Part shown: in pieces, positions 40,803-53,518 of the stretch
Position numbering within the stretch: position 1 is the stretch's first letter
Layout of the letters: each line of letters starts with the position of its first letter
Assembly (NCBI RefSeq): GCF_001580455.1
Contig: NZ_CP010951.1
Location: 1,674,001-1,738,000, forward strand
Source of the DNA: Ramlibacter tataouinensis
GTDB lineage: Bacteria > Pseudomonadota > Gammaproteobacteria > Burkholderiales > Burkholderiaceae_C
DNA: 64,000 bases
Reading direction: 5' to 3'
Program-made: the position numbers and the translations under genes
Notes under the pieces: model-generated
What the model saw: only the letters and a program-made list of their open reading frames with translations
Database searches by the model: none
Told to the model about the DNA's origin: nothing

Positions 40803-41171
40803 ATGAACGCCAAGACCATTTTCGCCGTCGCCGCCTTCGCCGCGCTTGCCAGCGCCGCCGCGCGCGCCGATGACATCACCATCGACAACACCCCGTTCCA
40901 GAGCTCGCGCACCCGCGCCGAAGTGCGCGCCGAGCTGATGCAGAACAGGCAATCCGGCTACGACACCTATGCCACGGACTACAACCAGCTCTCGAGCTTC
41001 CAGTCGTCGCTGACGCGCGACCAGGTGCGCGCCGAATACCTGGCCGACCGCAACGTCGTGGCCGCGATGACGGGTGAGGACGCAGGCTCCGCATACCTGA
41101 CGCAACTGGCCGCCGCGAACGCGCGCGCCGACCGCATGCACCTCGCCGGCACCTCGGCGAATGCGCGCTGA
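40803..41171 (+). CDS. DUF4148 exported protein 1
   Basis: A 122-residue exported protein: signal peptide (MNAKTIFAVAAFAALASAAA, cut before DD) and the DUF4148 core with two copies of a short repeat, SRTRAEVRAEL and SLTRDQVRAEYL. DUF4148 proteins are small periplasmic or secreted proteins of Burkholderiales with no known function, often stress- or surface-induced. The promoter carries four phased CTAA boxes, so it is a probable target of the adjacent two-component system. Confidence 0.88.
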   Translation: MNAKTIFAVAAFAALASAAARADDITIDNTPFQSSRTRAEVRAELMQNRQSGYDTYATDYNQLSSFQSSLTRDQVRAEYLADRNVVAAMTGEDAGSAYLTQLAAANARADRMHLAGTSANAR

Positions 41172-41188
41172 ACGGCAGGCGCCGCCGG

Positions 41189-41242
41189 CTAATTCCCAGC
41201 TAAGCCAACGCTAAGAGGCAGCTAAAAGGCGGCGCCTACATT
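41189..41242 (+). promoter_or_regulatory. Four CTAA boxes in 11-bp phase with -10 box, DUF4148 gene 2
   Basis: CTAA at 41189, 41200, 41211 and 41222, then TACATT at 41237-41242 and ATCACGGTTGAT. Every distance is the same as in the promoter at 40689-40742, 500 bp upstream, so promoter and gene were probably duplicated together. Confidence 0.7.
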
Positions 41243-41334
41243 GAGATCACGGTTGATGCACCAGTCAGCGCAGCAGCCGGGAGAAGCAAGAAGCGATTGA
41301 ACCCTCAACCACTGAAAGAAGAAAGGTCCCTCAA

Positions 41335-41628
41335 ATGAACGCCAAGCCCCTGATCGTCCTGGCCGCCTTCGCCTCCATCGCCGCCGGTGCGGCCCGTGCC
41401 GACGATATCGACCCGTCGCAGCAATTCGCGCTGCAGATCCAGAGCACGCGCACGCGCGCCGAAGTGCAGGCCGAAGCGGCCCGCGTGCCGACCACGCGCA
41501 GCACCGAGCCGGCCGGCTCGCGCGTGCATCCCGTGCTGCAGTCGAACACGCAAGTGAGCGACGTGCGCGCCGAAGCGGTTCAGGCCGTGCGCCTGGGCCA
41601 GATCAGCCGCGGCGAAGCCAGCATGTAA
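41335..41628 (+). CDS. DUF4148 exported protein 2
   Basis: A 97-residue exported protein related to the preceding one: signal peptide MNAKPLIVLAAFASIAAGAA, then DD and the repeat-like segments STRTRAEVQAEAAR and SDVRAEAVQAVRLG. It is shorter because the middle region is reduced. It has its own promoter of the same design, so it is separately transcribed but co-regulated. Function unknown. Confidence 0.85.
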   Translation: MNAKPLIVLAAFASIAAGAARADDIDPSQQFALQIQSTRTRAEVQAEAARVPTTRSTEPAGSRVHPVLQSNTQVSDVRAEAVQAVRLGQISRGEASM

Positions 41629-41649
41629 GCACCGCCGGCTCCGGCAGCA

Positions 41650-41675
41650 AAAAAGCGCCCTTCGGGGCGCTTTTT
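41650..41675 (+). terminator. Rho-independent terminator after DUF4148 gene 2
   Basis: AAAAAGCGCCC, a short TTCG loop, GGGCGC and a TTTTT run, 22 bp past the stop codon. The A-run on the left makes it work in both directions. Confidence 0.8.
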
Positions 41676-41698
41676 ACATGGGCGCTTACCATTGCACG

Positions 41699-41737
41699 AA
41701 AATCGCCGGGCCGCCCCCGCTGTCCGGGGGCGATTTT
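41699..41737 (+). terminator. Stem-loop with T-run just ahead of htpG
   Basis: AAAATCGCC pairs with GGCGATTTT, with an inner CCCCC/GGGGG alternative pair, and ends in a T-run 15 bp before the htpG ATG. It may be a second terminator or a 5' leader structure of htpG. Confidence 0.45.
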
Positions 41738-41752
41738 TCCGTCATTGCGAAC

Positions 41753-43666
41753 ATGAGCCAGAAACAGAAGCTTTCCTTCCAGGCCGAGGTGGCGCAGCTG
41801 CTCCACCTGGTCACCCATTCGCTCTATTCCAACAAGGAGATCTTCCTGCGGGAACTGATCTCCAACGCCTCGGACGCCTGCGACAAGCTGCGCTTCGAAG
41901 CCCTGGACAACGCCGCCCTGTACGAGGACGCGCCCAGCCTCGAGGTGCGGGTCGGCTTCGACAAGGACGCCCGCACGCTCACCATCACCGACAACGGCAT
42001 CGGCCTGTCGCAGATCGAAGCCGTGGAGAACCTGGGCACCATCGCCAAGAGCGGCACGCGCGAGTTCATGAATCGCCTGTCGGGCGACCAGAAGGCCGAC
42101 GCCCAGCTGGTCGGCCAGTTCGGCGTGGGCTTTTATTCCGGCTTCATCGTGGCCGACAGGATCACCGTGGAGTCGCGCCGCGCCGGCCTGCCGCCTGAAG
42201 AAGGCGTGCGCTGGGTGAGCGCCGGCGCCGGCGACTTCGAGGTCGAGACCATCAGCCGGCCGGCGCGCGGAACCAGCGTGACGCTGCACTTGCGCGAGGA
42301 CGCGGCCGACTACCTGTCGACCTGGAAGCTCAAGTCCATCATCGGCAAATATTCCGACCACATTTCCCTGCCCATCCTGATGCGCAAGGAGGAGTGGAAG
42401 GAAGGCGAGGACAACCAAGGCGGCGAGATGGTGCTCACCGACGAATGGGAGCGCGTCAACCAGGCCAGCGCCCTCTGGTCGCGTCCCAAGAAGGACATCA
42501 CGGCCGAGCAGTACCAGGAGTTCTACAAGCAGATCAGCCACGACTGGGAGATGCCCCTGGCCTGGTCGCACAACCGGGTGGAAGGCGCGACCGAATACAC
42601 GCAGTTGCTGTTCATCCCCTCGAAGGCGCCCTTCGACCTGTGGAACCGCGAGAAAAAAGCCGGCGTCAAGCTGTACGTCAAGCGCGTGTTCATCATGGAC
42701 GACGCCGAGGCGTTGATGCCGGTGTACCTGCGCTTCGTCAAGGGCGTGATCGACTCGGCCGACTTGCCGCTCAACGTCAGCCGCGAGCTGCTGCAGGAGA
42801 GCCGCGACGTCAAGGCGATCCGCGAGGGCAGCACCAAGCGCGTGCTGGCCATGCTGGAAGACCTGGCGAAGCAGGAGAAGGACGAGGCCGCCAGCGAAGA
42901 GGACAAGGCCAAATACGGCAAGTTCTACGCCGAGTTCGGCGCGGTGCTCAAGGAAGGCCTGGGCGAGGACCACGCCAACCGCGAGCGCCTGGCCAAGCTG
43001 CTGCGCTTTGCCTCGACCCAGTCCGACGCCGTCAGCGTGTCGCTGGCCGACTACAGGGCGCGCATGAAGGAAGGCCAAGAGGCGCTCTACTACATCACCG
43101 CCGACACGCTGGCTGCGGCCAGGAACAGCCCGCAGCTCGAAGTCTTCCGCAAGAAGGGCATCGAGGTGCTGCTGATGACGGATCGCGTGGACGAGTGGGC
43201 GCTGAACTACCTGACCGAGTTCGACGGCACGCCGCTGCAGTCGGTGGCCAAGGGCGCGGTGGACCTGGGCAAGCTGCAGGACGAAGCCGAGAAGAAAGCC
43301 GCCGAGGAAGCGGCCGAAGCCTTCAAGCCGGTGCTGGCCCGGCTCAAGGAAGCGCTCAAGGACAAGGCCGAAGACGTGCGCGTGACCTCGCGCCTGGTCG
43401 ACTCACCTGCCTGCCTGGTGGTCACCGAGGGCGGCATGAGCATGCAGCTCGCGCGCATGCTCAAGCAGGCCGGCCAGCAGGCGCCCGAGGTCAAGCCGGT
43501 GCTGGAGGTCAACGCCGGCCACGCGCTGGTGAAGCGGCTGGAGACCGATGCGGTGCACTTCAACGAACTGGCGCACATCCTGTTCGACCAGGCGCTGCTG
43601 GCCGAAGGCGGACTGCCGGAAGATCCGGCAGCCTACGTGAAGCGGGTGAACGCGCTGCTGGCCTAA
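41753..43666 (+). CDS. htpG: Molecular chaperone HtpG (Hsp90)
   Basis: A 637-residue Hsp90 homologue of full length. N-terminal GHKL ATPase motifs: LFLRELISNASDACDKLR (shown here as EIFLRELISNASDACDK), LTITDNGIGL, GTIAKSGT, and VGQFGVGFYSGFIVAD. The middle domain has NVSRELLQESRDVKAIR, with the conserved catalytic Arg region, and the C-terminal domain dimerises. It folds and protects client proteins under stress. No Shine-Dalgarno sequence is visible before the ATG at 41753, and a strong hairpin lies directly upstream. No clear sigma-32 promoter was seen. Confidence 0.97.
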   Translation: MSQKQKLSFQAEVAQLLHLVTHSLYSNKEIFLRELISNASDACDKLRFEALDNAALYEDAPSLEVRVGFDKDARTLTITDNGIGLSQIEAVENLGTIAKSGTREFMNRLSGDQKADAQLVGQFGVGFYSGFIVADRITVESRRAGLPPEEGVRWVSAGAGDFEVETISRPARGTSVTLHLREDAADYLSTWKLKSIIGKYSDHISLPILMRKEEWKEGEDNQGGEMVLTDEWERVNQASALWSRPKKDITAEQYQEFYKQISHDWEMPLAWSHNRVEGATEYTQLLFIPSKAPFDLWNREKKAGVKLYVKRVFIMDDAEALMPVYLRFVKGVIDSADLPLNVSRELLQESRDVKAIREGSTKRVLAMLEDLAKQEKDEAASEEDKAKYGKFYAEFGAVLKEGLGEDHANRERLAKLLRFASTQSDAVSVSLADYRARMKEGQEALYYITADTLAAARNSPQLEVFRKKGIEVLLMTDRVDEWALNYLTEFDGTPLQSVAKGAVDLGKLQDEAEKKAAEEAAEAFKPVLARLKEALKDKAEDVRVTSRLVDSPACLVVTEGGMSMQLARMLKQAGQQAPEVKPVLEVNAGHALVKRLETDAVHFNELAHILFDQALLAEGGLPEDPAAYVKRVNALLA

Positions 43667-44346
43667 GCCTCGAAGCCGCAGGCCGCGCGATCGGGCGCAG
43701 CCTCACTGCCGGCCAGCAGCCGCACGAAGGCTTCGGCCGCTGCCGGCGACTGCGCCTGCGTGCAGACCGCGGCGGTGTAGACCGTGGCGAGTTCGAACTG
43801 CCGGGGCAGCAGGGCAACGAGCTCCACGCCCGGCACATGCAGGATCTCGGTGACCTGGGTGCAACCGATTACGCCCGGCTCCGGCGCCTGCGCCATCTTG
43901 CCCAGCGCGGTCGCGCCGTTCGGGAAGGTGCGGATGCGCTCGCGCAGCTCGGCGTCGATACCCAGCGCCCTGAGCACCTTCATGAAGTGAATGCCGGCCG
44001 TGGCTTTCTCGGGATCGGGAAAGTAAATGCCCGGTGCGCGCTGCAACGCGGCCTTGAGCGCATCGGGCGTGGACACGTCGGGCCGGGCCTCGCCCGCTTT
44101 CACCGCCACGCCGGTCTTCACGACCCCGAGCGCCGCCGCCGTGTCGCGCCGCACATGGCCCTGCGCCGCCAGGGCGTCGATCAGCGCCTGCGTCAGGATC
44201 AATACGTCGCAGGGCTGGCCCGCCAGCAGCTTGTCGCGCATGGCGCCGACGGCGCCGAAAGTCCCTTCGACCGGCAGCGCGCAGCGGTCCTGCAGCCGGC
44301 CGACCAGCGCCTGGGCGGCGCCGCCGCTGATCAACTTCAAGCTCAT
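43663..44346 (-). CDS. ModA-like substrate-binding domain protein without signal peptide
   Basis: A 227-residue protein of the molybdate-binding (ModA, PBP type 2) fold: KLISGGAAQALVGRLQ at the start, GAMRDKLLAGQPCDVLILTQ near residue 33, and IYFPDPEKATAGIHFMKVL near 107. ModA normally is exported, but here the fold starts at residue 3 with no leader, so the protein is probably cytoplasmic and may bind a different small anion or act as an enzyme or sensor. It is last in a Bug-Bug-ModA-like operon, 1 bp after the second Bug stop. It overlaps the convergent htpG stop by 4 bp. Confidence 0.8.
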   Translation of the reverse strand: MSLKLISGGAAQALVGRLQDRCALPVEGTFGAVGAMRDKLLAGQPCDVLILTQALIDALAAQGHVRRDTAAALGVVKTGVAVKAGEARPDVSTPDALKAALQRAPGIYFPDPEKATAGIHFMKVLRALGIDAELRERIRTFPNGATALGKMAQAPEPGVIGCTQVTEILHVPGVELVALLPRQFELATVYTAAVCTQAQSPAAAEAFVRLLAGSEAAPDRAACGFEA

Positions 44347-44347
44347 T

Positions 44348-45313
44348 TCAATCGGCCTTGATGTTGGCGGCCCTGATCACGCGCGCCCATTTCGCGATGT
44401 CGTCCTGGATGTACTTGTCGAACTGGGCGGGGTTCATGACCATGGCCGTCGCGCCCTGGCGCGACCATTGCTGCTGCACCTCGGGCTGGCTGGCGATCCT
44501 GGACACCGTTTCGTTCAGCTTGTCGACCACGGGCCGGGGCGTGCCCTTGGGCGCCAGCAGGCCCAGCCAGATCGTCGCCTCGTAGTTCGGCACGCCCGAC
44601 TCGTGCACCGTCGGCACCTCGGGCAGCACGGCCGAGCGCTGCAGGCCGGTGGTGGCGAGCGCCTTGACCTTGCCGGCCTTCACCACTTCGGCCATGGTCG
44701 TCACCGCATCGAACATCAGGTCGACCTGGCCGCCCATCACATCGGTGCGTGCGCCGGAGCTGCCGCGATAGGGAATGTGCACCAGGTACACACCCGCCAT
44801 GCTCTTGAACAGCTCGCCGGCCATGTGATAGGGCGTGCCCGGCCCGGAGGAGGCGTAGTTGATCTTGCCCGGGGTGGACTTGGCCTGCGCGATCAGCTCG
44901 CGCACGTTGGCGGCCTTGACCGAGGGATGCGCCACCAGCACCAGGTCCGAGTAGTTGATCGGCGCAATGCCCACGAAGTCACGCGTCAGCACGAAGGGCT
45001 TATTTGCCAGCAGCGTCTCGTTCACGGTGTGCGTGTTCGACATCAACAGCAGCGTGTAGCCGTCGGGCGGCGCCTTGGCGACGAGGTCGGTGCCGATCAC
45101 CGATCCGCCGCCCGGCTTGTTGTCGATGACGAAGGGCTGGCCCAGCGTGTCCTGCAGGCGCTGCGCCAGGAAACGGGCGTAATTGTCGGCCGGCCCGCCC
45201 GCGGCGAAGGGCACGACGATTTTGACGGGCCGGTCGGGCCAGGACTGCGCGTGGACAGTCGTCACGGCCAACGCGGCCGCTGCCCACAGGAAGAATCGCT
45301 GCATCGGTTTCAT
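44348..45313 (-). CDS. Bug/TctC family binding protein
   Basis: A 321-residue periplasmic binding protein with a Sec signal (MQRFFLWAAAALAVTTVHA). Marks: WPDRPVKIVVPFAAGGPADN, VIDNKPGGGSVIGTDLV, and PDGYTLLLMSNTHTVN. A strong AAGGAGGG ribosome site precedes the ATG at 45313. It lies 50 bp after another Bug gene and 1 bp before the ModA-like gene. Ligand unknown; the FAH hydrolase gene divergent from this operon suggests an aromatic-derived acid. Confidence 0.93.
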   Translation of the reverse strand: MKPMQRFFLWAAAALAVTTVHAQSWPDRPVKIVVPFAAGGPADNYARFLAQRLQDTLGQPFVIDNKPGGGSVIGTDLVAKAPPDGYTLLLMSNTHTVNETLLANKPFVLTRDFVGIAPINYSDLVLVAHPSVKAANVRELIAQAKSTPGKINYASSGPGTPYHMAGELFKSMAGVYLVHIPYRGSSGARTDVMGGQVDLMFDAVTTMAEVVKAGKVKALATTGLQRSAVLPEVPTVHESGVPNYEATIWLGLLAPKGTPRPVVDKLNETVSRIASQPEVQQQWSRQGATAMVMNPAQFDKYIQDDIAKWARVIRAANIKAD

Positions 45314-45363
45314 GTCTTCGCCCTCCTTGTCATGGCCGGCCTGGCCGGCGGCCGCGTTGTCGG

Positions 45364-46344
45364 CTATTCCACCTTCCCGATCTTCTTCACCACATCGGCC
45401 ATCCGCCGGGCGTCGGCCTGCACGTATTTCTCGAACTCGGGCGCATCGAGGTAGAGCACCGGGCTGCCGGCGTTGAGGATCACTTCCTTGACCTTCGCAT
45501 CGTTGGCGGCGGCGCGGGCGGCCGCGCGCAGACGCTGCGCGATGGGTTCGGGCGTGCCGGACGGGATGAACAGGCCCGACCATTGCGCGTACTCGGCCTC
45601 GTAGCCGGCCTGCCTGAGCGAGGGCACCTCAGGCATGGATTCGAGCTTGCCGTTGCCCCAATGCCCCAGCACGCGCAGCTTGCCGGCCTTGACGTGCTGC
45701 AGCACCGTGGCCGGGCCGGAAGACACCGCCTGGATCTGGCCGCCCAGCAGCGCGACCACCGCCGGCCCGGCGCCGGTGTAGGGCACGTGCGTGAGCTTGA
45801 TGCCGGCGTTCTGCGCCAGGATCTCCATCGGCACATGCATGGTGCCGTAGTTGCCGGAGGAGCCGTAGTTGATCGCGCCGGGGTGGTGCTTCGCGTGGTC
45901 GACGAAGTCCTTCACCGTCTTCCACGGCGCGTCGGCGCTGACCGCCAGCACCGTGGGGTCGGCGGTAAAGCGCGCGAGCGGGCGCAGCGAGTTGGGGGCG
46001 AACATCTGCGCCCGCCCCAGCACCACGTCGGCTTCCGGGATCACCGTCAGGGAGGACAGCGCCAGCAGCACGGTGTAGCCGTCGGCCGGCGACTTGGCCA
46101 CGTGGGCCATGCCGATGCCGCCGCCGGCGCCGGGCTTGTTCTCGATCACCACCTGCTGGCCGAGCTCGCGCGACATCGATTCGGCCACCGGCCGCGCGAC
46201 GATGTCGGCCAGCCCGCCGGGCGGGAACGGCACGATCATGGTGATCGCCTTGGTCGGATAGCCGCCCTGGGCGAGCGCCGGCCCGGCCAGGCCGGCCATG
46301 AGGACCGCGGCCAGCGCGGCGGTGAACACGGGTCTGCGTTGCAT
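45364..46344 (-). CDS. Bug/TctC family binding protein
   Basis: A 326-residue periplasmic binding protein: Sec signal (VFTAALAAVLMAGLAGPALA), then YPTKAITMIVPFPPGGLADI, VIENKPGAGGGIGMAHV and ADGYTVLLALSSLTVIPEAD. It leads the Bug-Bug-ModA-like operon and is divergent from the FAH-family gene with a 63-bp gap that must hold both promoters. The ligand is unknown. Confidence 0.93.
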   Translation of the reverse strand: MQRRPVFTAALAAVLMAGLAGPALAQGGYPTKAITMIVPFPPGGLADIVARPVAESMSRELGQQVVIENKPGAGGGIGMAHVAKSPADGYTVLLALSSLTVIPEADVVLGRAQMFAPNSLRPLARFTADPTVLAVSADAPWKTVKDFVDHAKHHPGAINYGSSGNYGTMHVPMEILAQNAGIKLTHVPYTGAGPAVVALLGGQIQAVSSGPATVLQHVKAGKLRVLGHWGNGKLESMPEVPSLRQAGYEAEYAQWSGLFIPSGTPEPIAQRLRAAARAAANDAKVKEVILNAGSPVLYLDAPEFEKYVQADARRMADVVKKIGKVE

Positions 46345-46407
46345 GCGAACCTCCTGATGTGGTTAGCATCACCGGATAGCCCACTCGCCCTGAACAGAGT
46401 TTTCCCG

Positions 46408-47283
46408 ATGAAGATTGCCGCCTACCTCGACAACGGCCGCCCCGGCGTCGGCCTGGTTTCAGCCGACCTGCAGTCCATCCGCCCGGTCGAGCTGCCGGCC
46501 ACGGCGGCCGGCCTGGGCGCCCTGCCCCTCATCGAGCTGCTGGCGGCCGGCGGCGCCATGCCGGCCACCGGCCAGCCGGTCGCGCTGGACACGGTCCGGC
46601 TCACGGCACCGCTGCCGCGGCCGCGCCGCAACCTGTTCTGCGTCGGCAAGAACTACCACGCGCACGCCCGCGAGTTCGCCGGCAGCGGTTTCGACAGCAG
46701 CGCCAAGACCGGCGGCGACATTCCCTCGCACCCGATCATCTTCACCAAGGTGCCCGAAAGCGTGATCGGCCCGGGCGACCCCATCGTCATCCCGCAGGGC
46801 GTGTCCAGCGCGATCGACTACGAGGCGGAACTTACCGTGGTGATCGGCCGCGGCGGCAAGGGCATCCGGCGCGAGGACGCGATGAAGCACGTCTGGGGCT
46901 ACACCATCATCAACGACGTCACCGCGCGCGACTGGCAAAGCCGCCACCACCAGTGGCACATGGGCAAGTCCTTCGACAGCTTCTGCCCGATGGGGCCGTG
47001 GCTGGTCAGCGCCGACGAATGCGATGGAACCGACACCACGGTGCGGCTCTGGGTCAACGGCGAGCCGCGCCAGAATGCGGGCACGATCGACTTCATCTTC
47101 GACGTTCCCGCCCTGGTCGAAACGCTGTCGGCCGGCATCACCCTCTATCCCGGCGACCTGATCGCCACCGGCACGCCGGTGGGCGTGGGCATCGGCTTCA
47201 ATCCCCCCCGCTACCTGAAGACCGGCGACGTGGTGAAGATCGAGATCGGCGGGATCGGGACGCTCGAGAACCCGGTGCGCTGA
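46408..47283 (+). CDS. Fumarylacetoacetate hydrolase (FAH) family protein
   Basis: A 291-residue enzyme. Marks: NLFCVGKNYHAHAREF near residue 77, the metal ligands Glu-x-Glu in IDYEAELTVVIGRGGKGI near 137, the conserved Asp in INDVTARDWQ near 170, and PGDLIATGTPVGVG near 248. Family members hydrolyse or decarboxylate acylpyruvates and 2-hydroxymuconate-type ring-cleavage products. The ATG at 46408 opens MKIAAYLDNGRPGVGLV. It is divergent from the Bug operon, so binding proteins and enzyme may serve the same substrate. Confidence 0.9.
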   Translation: MKIAAYLDNGRPGVGLVSADLQSIRPVELPATAAGLGALPLIELLAAGGAMPATGQPVALDTVRLTAPLPRPRRNLFCVGKNYHAHAREFAGSGFDSSAKTGGDIPSHPIIFTKVPESVIGPGDPIVIPQGVSSAIDYEAELTVVIGRGGKGIRREDAMKHVWGYTIINDVTARDWQSRHHQWHMGKSFDSFCPMGPWLVSADECDGTDTTVRLWVNGEPRQNAGTIDFIFDVPALVETLSAGITLYPGDLIATGTPVGVGIGFNPPRYLKTGDVVKIEIGGIGTLENPVR

Positions 47284-47317
47284 GCCCGCGCGCGGGCCGG
47301 CGAAGGCGGCGAGGGCC

Positions 47318-47647
47318 TCAGGCGCTCTTGGGGCCCGCGATGCTGCCGCTGAAGGGCACCTTGCCGGTGAGCATGTGCCACCACATCACCCAGTCGCTGG
47401 CCAGGCTGTAGAAGGGATGGCCGAAGCTGGCCGGCTTGTTCTTCTCGAATCCGAAGTGGCCCACCCAGGCGAAGCCGTAGCCGATCACCGGCACGGCAAG
47501 CAGCGCCCACCAGTTGCCCGTGGCGATCGTCCAGGCCAGGACCGCCAGCACCAGCGTCAAGCCGATGAAGTGCAGTGTGCGGCAGACCGAATTGGAATGC
47601 TGCGTCAGGTAGTACCGATAGAACTGCGAGAAGGAATCGAATTGCAT
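47318..47647 (-). CDS. DUF962/Mpo1-like membrane protein
   Basis: A 109-residue protein with two or three membrane spans (about 25-40, 44-60) and the family marks YYLTQHSNSVCRTLHFIG, FAWVGHFGFEKNKPASF and HPFYSLASDWVMWW, rich in His and aromatic residues. Relatives of yeast Mpo1 are Fe(II)-dependent dioxygenases acting on 2-hydroxy fatty acids; a similar role is possible but unproven in bacteria. GGGAG precedes the ATG at 47647. It stands alone on the minus strand. Confidence 0.88.
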   Translation of the reverse strand: MQFDSFSQFYRYYLTQHSNSVCRTLHFIGLTLVLAVLAWTIATGNWWALLAVPVIGYGFAWVGHFGFEKNKPASFGHPFYSLASDWVMWWHMLTGKVPFSGSIAGPKSA

Positions 47648-47820
47648 CGTTGTCTCCCGGAACGCGGCCGCCACATTATGAACCTGGGTTTCGCGCGCTG
47701 AGGGCAGCCTCTTTCCCCCCGGACAAGAGGGGGCTTACGCGGCCTGCCTGACGCGGAACTTGCAGCCCCGTCTGCGAAAATGGAGTGGTTTCCCAGCAGT
47801 CCCCTCCTGAGCAGTCCCCC

Positions 47821-49164
<1,344 letters not shown>

Positions 49165-49204
49165 GCGCCGGGATCCACACAGCGCGCGGGCGGCCGCCCG
49201 CCCG

Positions 49205-49777
49205 TTACCTTCCCTGGCCGGGCATCGGCTCGAGCCTCAGCTCGCCGCCGATGCCGGCCTGGTGCAGTTCGTCCGACAGCAGGCTGGCCGTGATCCGCAG
49301 CCGCCTGAGGTCCATCTCGCTCACGCCGTCCTTCACATCCTGGCTGAAGCAGCACAGCGTCCCGTAGACCTGGCCGTTCTTCAGCACCACCGGCGTGCTG
49401 AGGTGCGTGCCGATCTCGAAGCCCGGCACCGGCAAGGTTCCATCCTCGACGAAGGGCCGGGCATCCTTCATCAGCTGCGGCGCGCGGCCCGACACCACGT
49501 ACTGGCACCAGCTCTCCTCGAGCGGGTCCGACTGGCCTGCCACCACCTTGGTCATGTTCGGCTTGCTGTCGACCACCCGGAAGGTGCGCCGGCCCTGCTG
49601 GAACTGGGAGACGAAGACCACGTCCATGTCCAGCGAGTGGCGCAGGATGCCCAGCGCCTCCTTGACCTTCGCGTGCACCAGCGGATCGCCGCCTTCGTGC
49701 GTGGCCACCAGCAGTTCGGCGATGCGGACTTCGATGTCGGCGGGGTCATAGTCTAGAAAGTGCGGCAATGGCGGCAT
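49205..49777 (-). CDS. GAF-domain protein
   Basis: A 190-residue soluble protein. Residues about 25-175 form a GAF domain: ALGILRHSLDMDVVFVSQFQ at its start, then ESWCQYVVSGRAPQLMKDAR and THLSTPVVLKNGQVYGTLCCF, which is the usual GAF core. No output domain is attached, so it could sense a small ligand or redox state and act on a partner, or be a stand-alone fRMsr-type enzyme; key Cys pairs of the latter are not clear. The start is ATG 49777 with GGAG. It is divergent from the flavin reductase gene. Confidence 0.82.
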   Translation of the reverse strand: MPPLPHFLDYDPADIEVRIAELLVATHEGGDPLVHAKVKEALGILRHSLDMDVVFVSQFQQGRRTFRVVDSKPNMTKVVAGQSDPLEESWCQYVVSGRAPQLMKDARPFVEDGTLPVPGFEIGTHLSTPVVLKNGQVYGTLCCFSQDVKDGVSEMDLRRLRITASLLSDELHQAGIGGELRLEPMPGQGR

Positions 49778-49990
49778 GGCGGGCTCCGTGATACCGCAGA
49801 GGTTAAGGGAGCCAGCCTCATCCTGCAATCGTGAGCCGTCAGTGGTCGCGATCGGCGATTGCGGGGCGCGGCAATAGCCGTCACATGGTTAGAACTTCGC
49901 CACACGGCCACATCCCCCGGGCATAAGCTGCCCTTGCGAGCCCCGACGCGCCGGGCAGCAGCAGTTCAACCACGACAGCAAGGAGCAGCC

Positions 49991-50563
49991 ATGGCTACGT
50001 ACAAGGTCGGCTATTTCGTCGGCAGCCTGTCATCCAAATCGATCAACCGCCTGCTGGCGAAAGCGCTCGTGAAGCTGGCGCCCAAGGAACTCGTGATGAG
50101 CGAGATCCCGATCAAGGAGTTGCCGCTCTACAGCCAGGACTACGACGCCGACTTCCCGCCGGTCGCGCGCACGTTCAAGCAGGCCATCTCCGAGGTCGAT
50201 GCGGTGCTGTTCGTCACGCCCGAATTCAACCGCTCGATCCCCGGTGGCCTGAAGAACGCGATCGACTGGGCCAGCCGCCCCTGGGGCCAGAACTCCTTCG
50301 CACGCAAGGCTTCGGGCGTGATCGGCACCTCGCCCGGTTCGATCGGCACCGCGGTGGCGCAGCAAAGCCTGCGCGGCGTGCTGTGTTTCTGCAATTCGCC
50401 GCTGATGAACACGGTGGAGGCCTACATCCAGTTCACCCCCGGCCTGATCAGCGCGGAGGGCGAAGTCACCAACGAGAAGACCGCCGAGTTCCTGCGCAAC
50501 TACATGAAAGAGTTCCACCTCTTCGTCGCCCGGGTCCTGACGGTGCTGCCGCGCGACGCCTGA
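49991..50563 (+). CDS. NADPH-dependent FMN reductase family protein
   Basis: A 190-residue flavodoxin-like protein: KVGYFVGSLSSKSINRLLAKAL at the start (FMN phosphate loop), IPIKELPLYSQDYD, and the family motif FVTPEFNRSIPGGLKNAIDWASRP. Such ChrR/YieF-like enzymes reduce quinones, azo dyes or chromate with NAD(P)H. A strong ribosome site (CAAGGAGCAGCC) precedes the ATG at 49991. Alone on this strand. Confidence 0.92.
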   Translation: MATYKVGYFVGSLSSKSINRLLAKALVKLAPKELVMSEIPIKELPLYSQDYDADFPPVARTFKQAISEVDAVLFVTPEFNRSIPGGLKNAIDWASRPWGQNSFARKASGVIGTSPGSIGTAVAQQSLRGVLCFCNSPLMNTVEAYIQFTPGLISAEGEVTNEKTAEFLRNYMKEFHLFVARVLTVLPRDA

Positions 50564-50602
50564 AGGGAGGTGTCCTGTGCAAGCTATTTGTGGGACAGGA
50601 CA

Positions 50603-53518
<2,916 letters not shown>

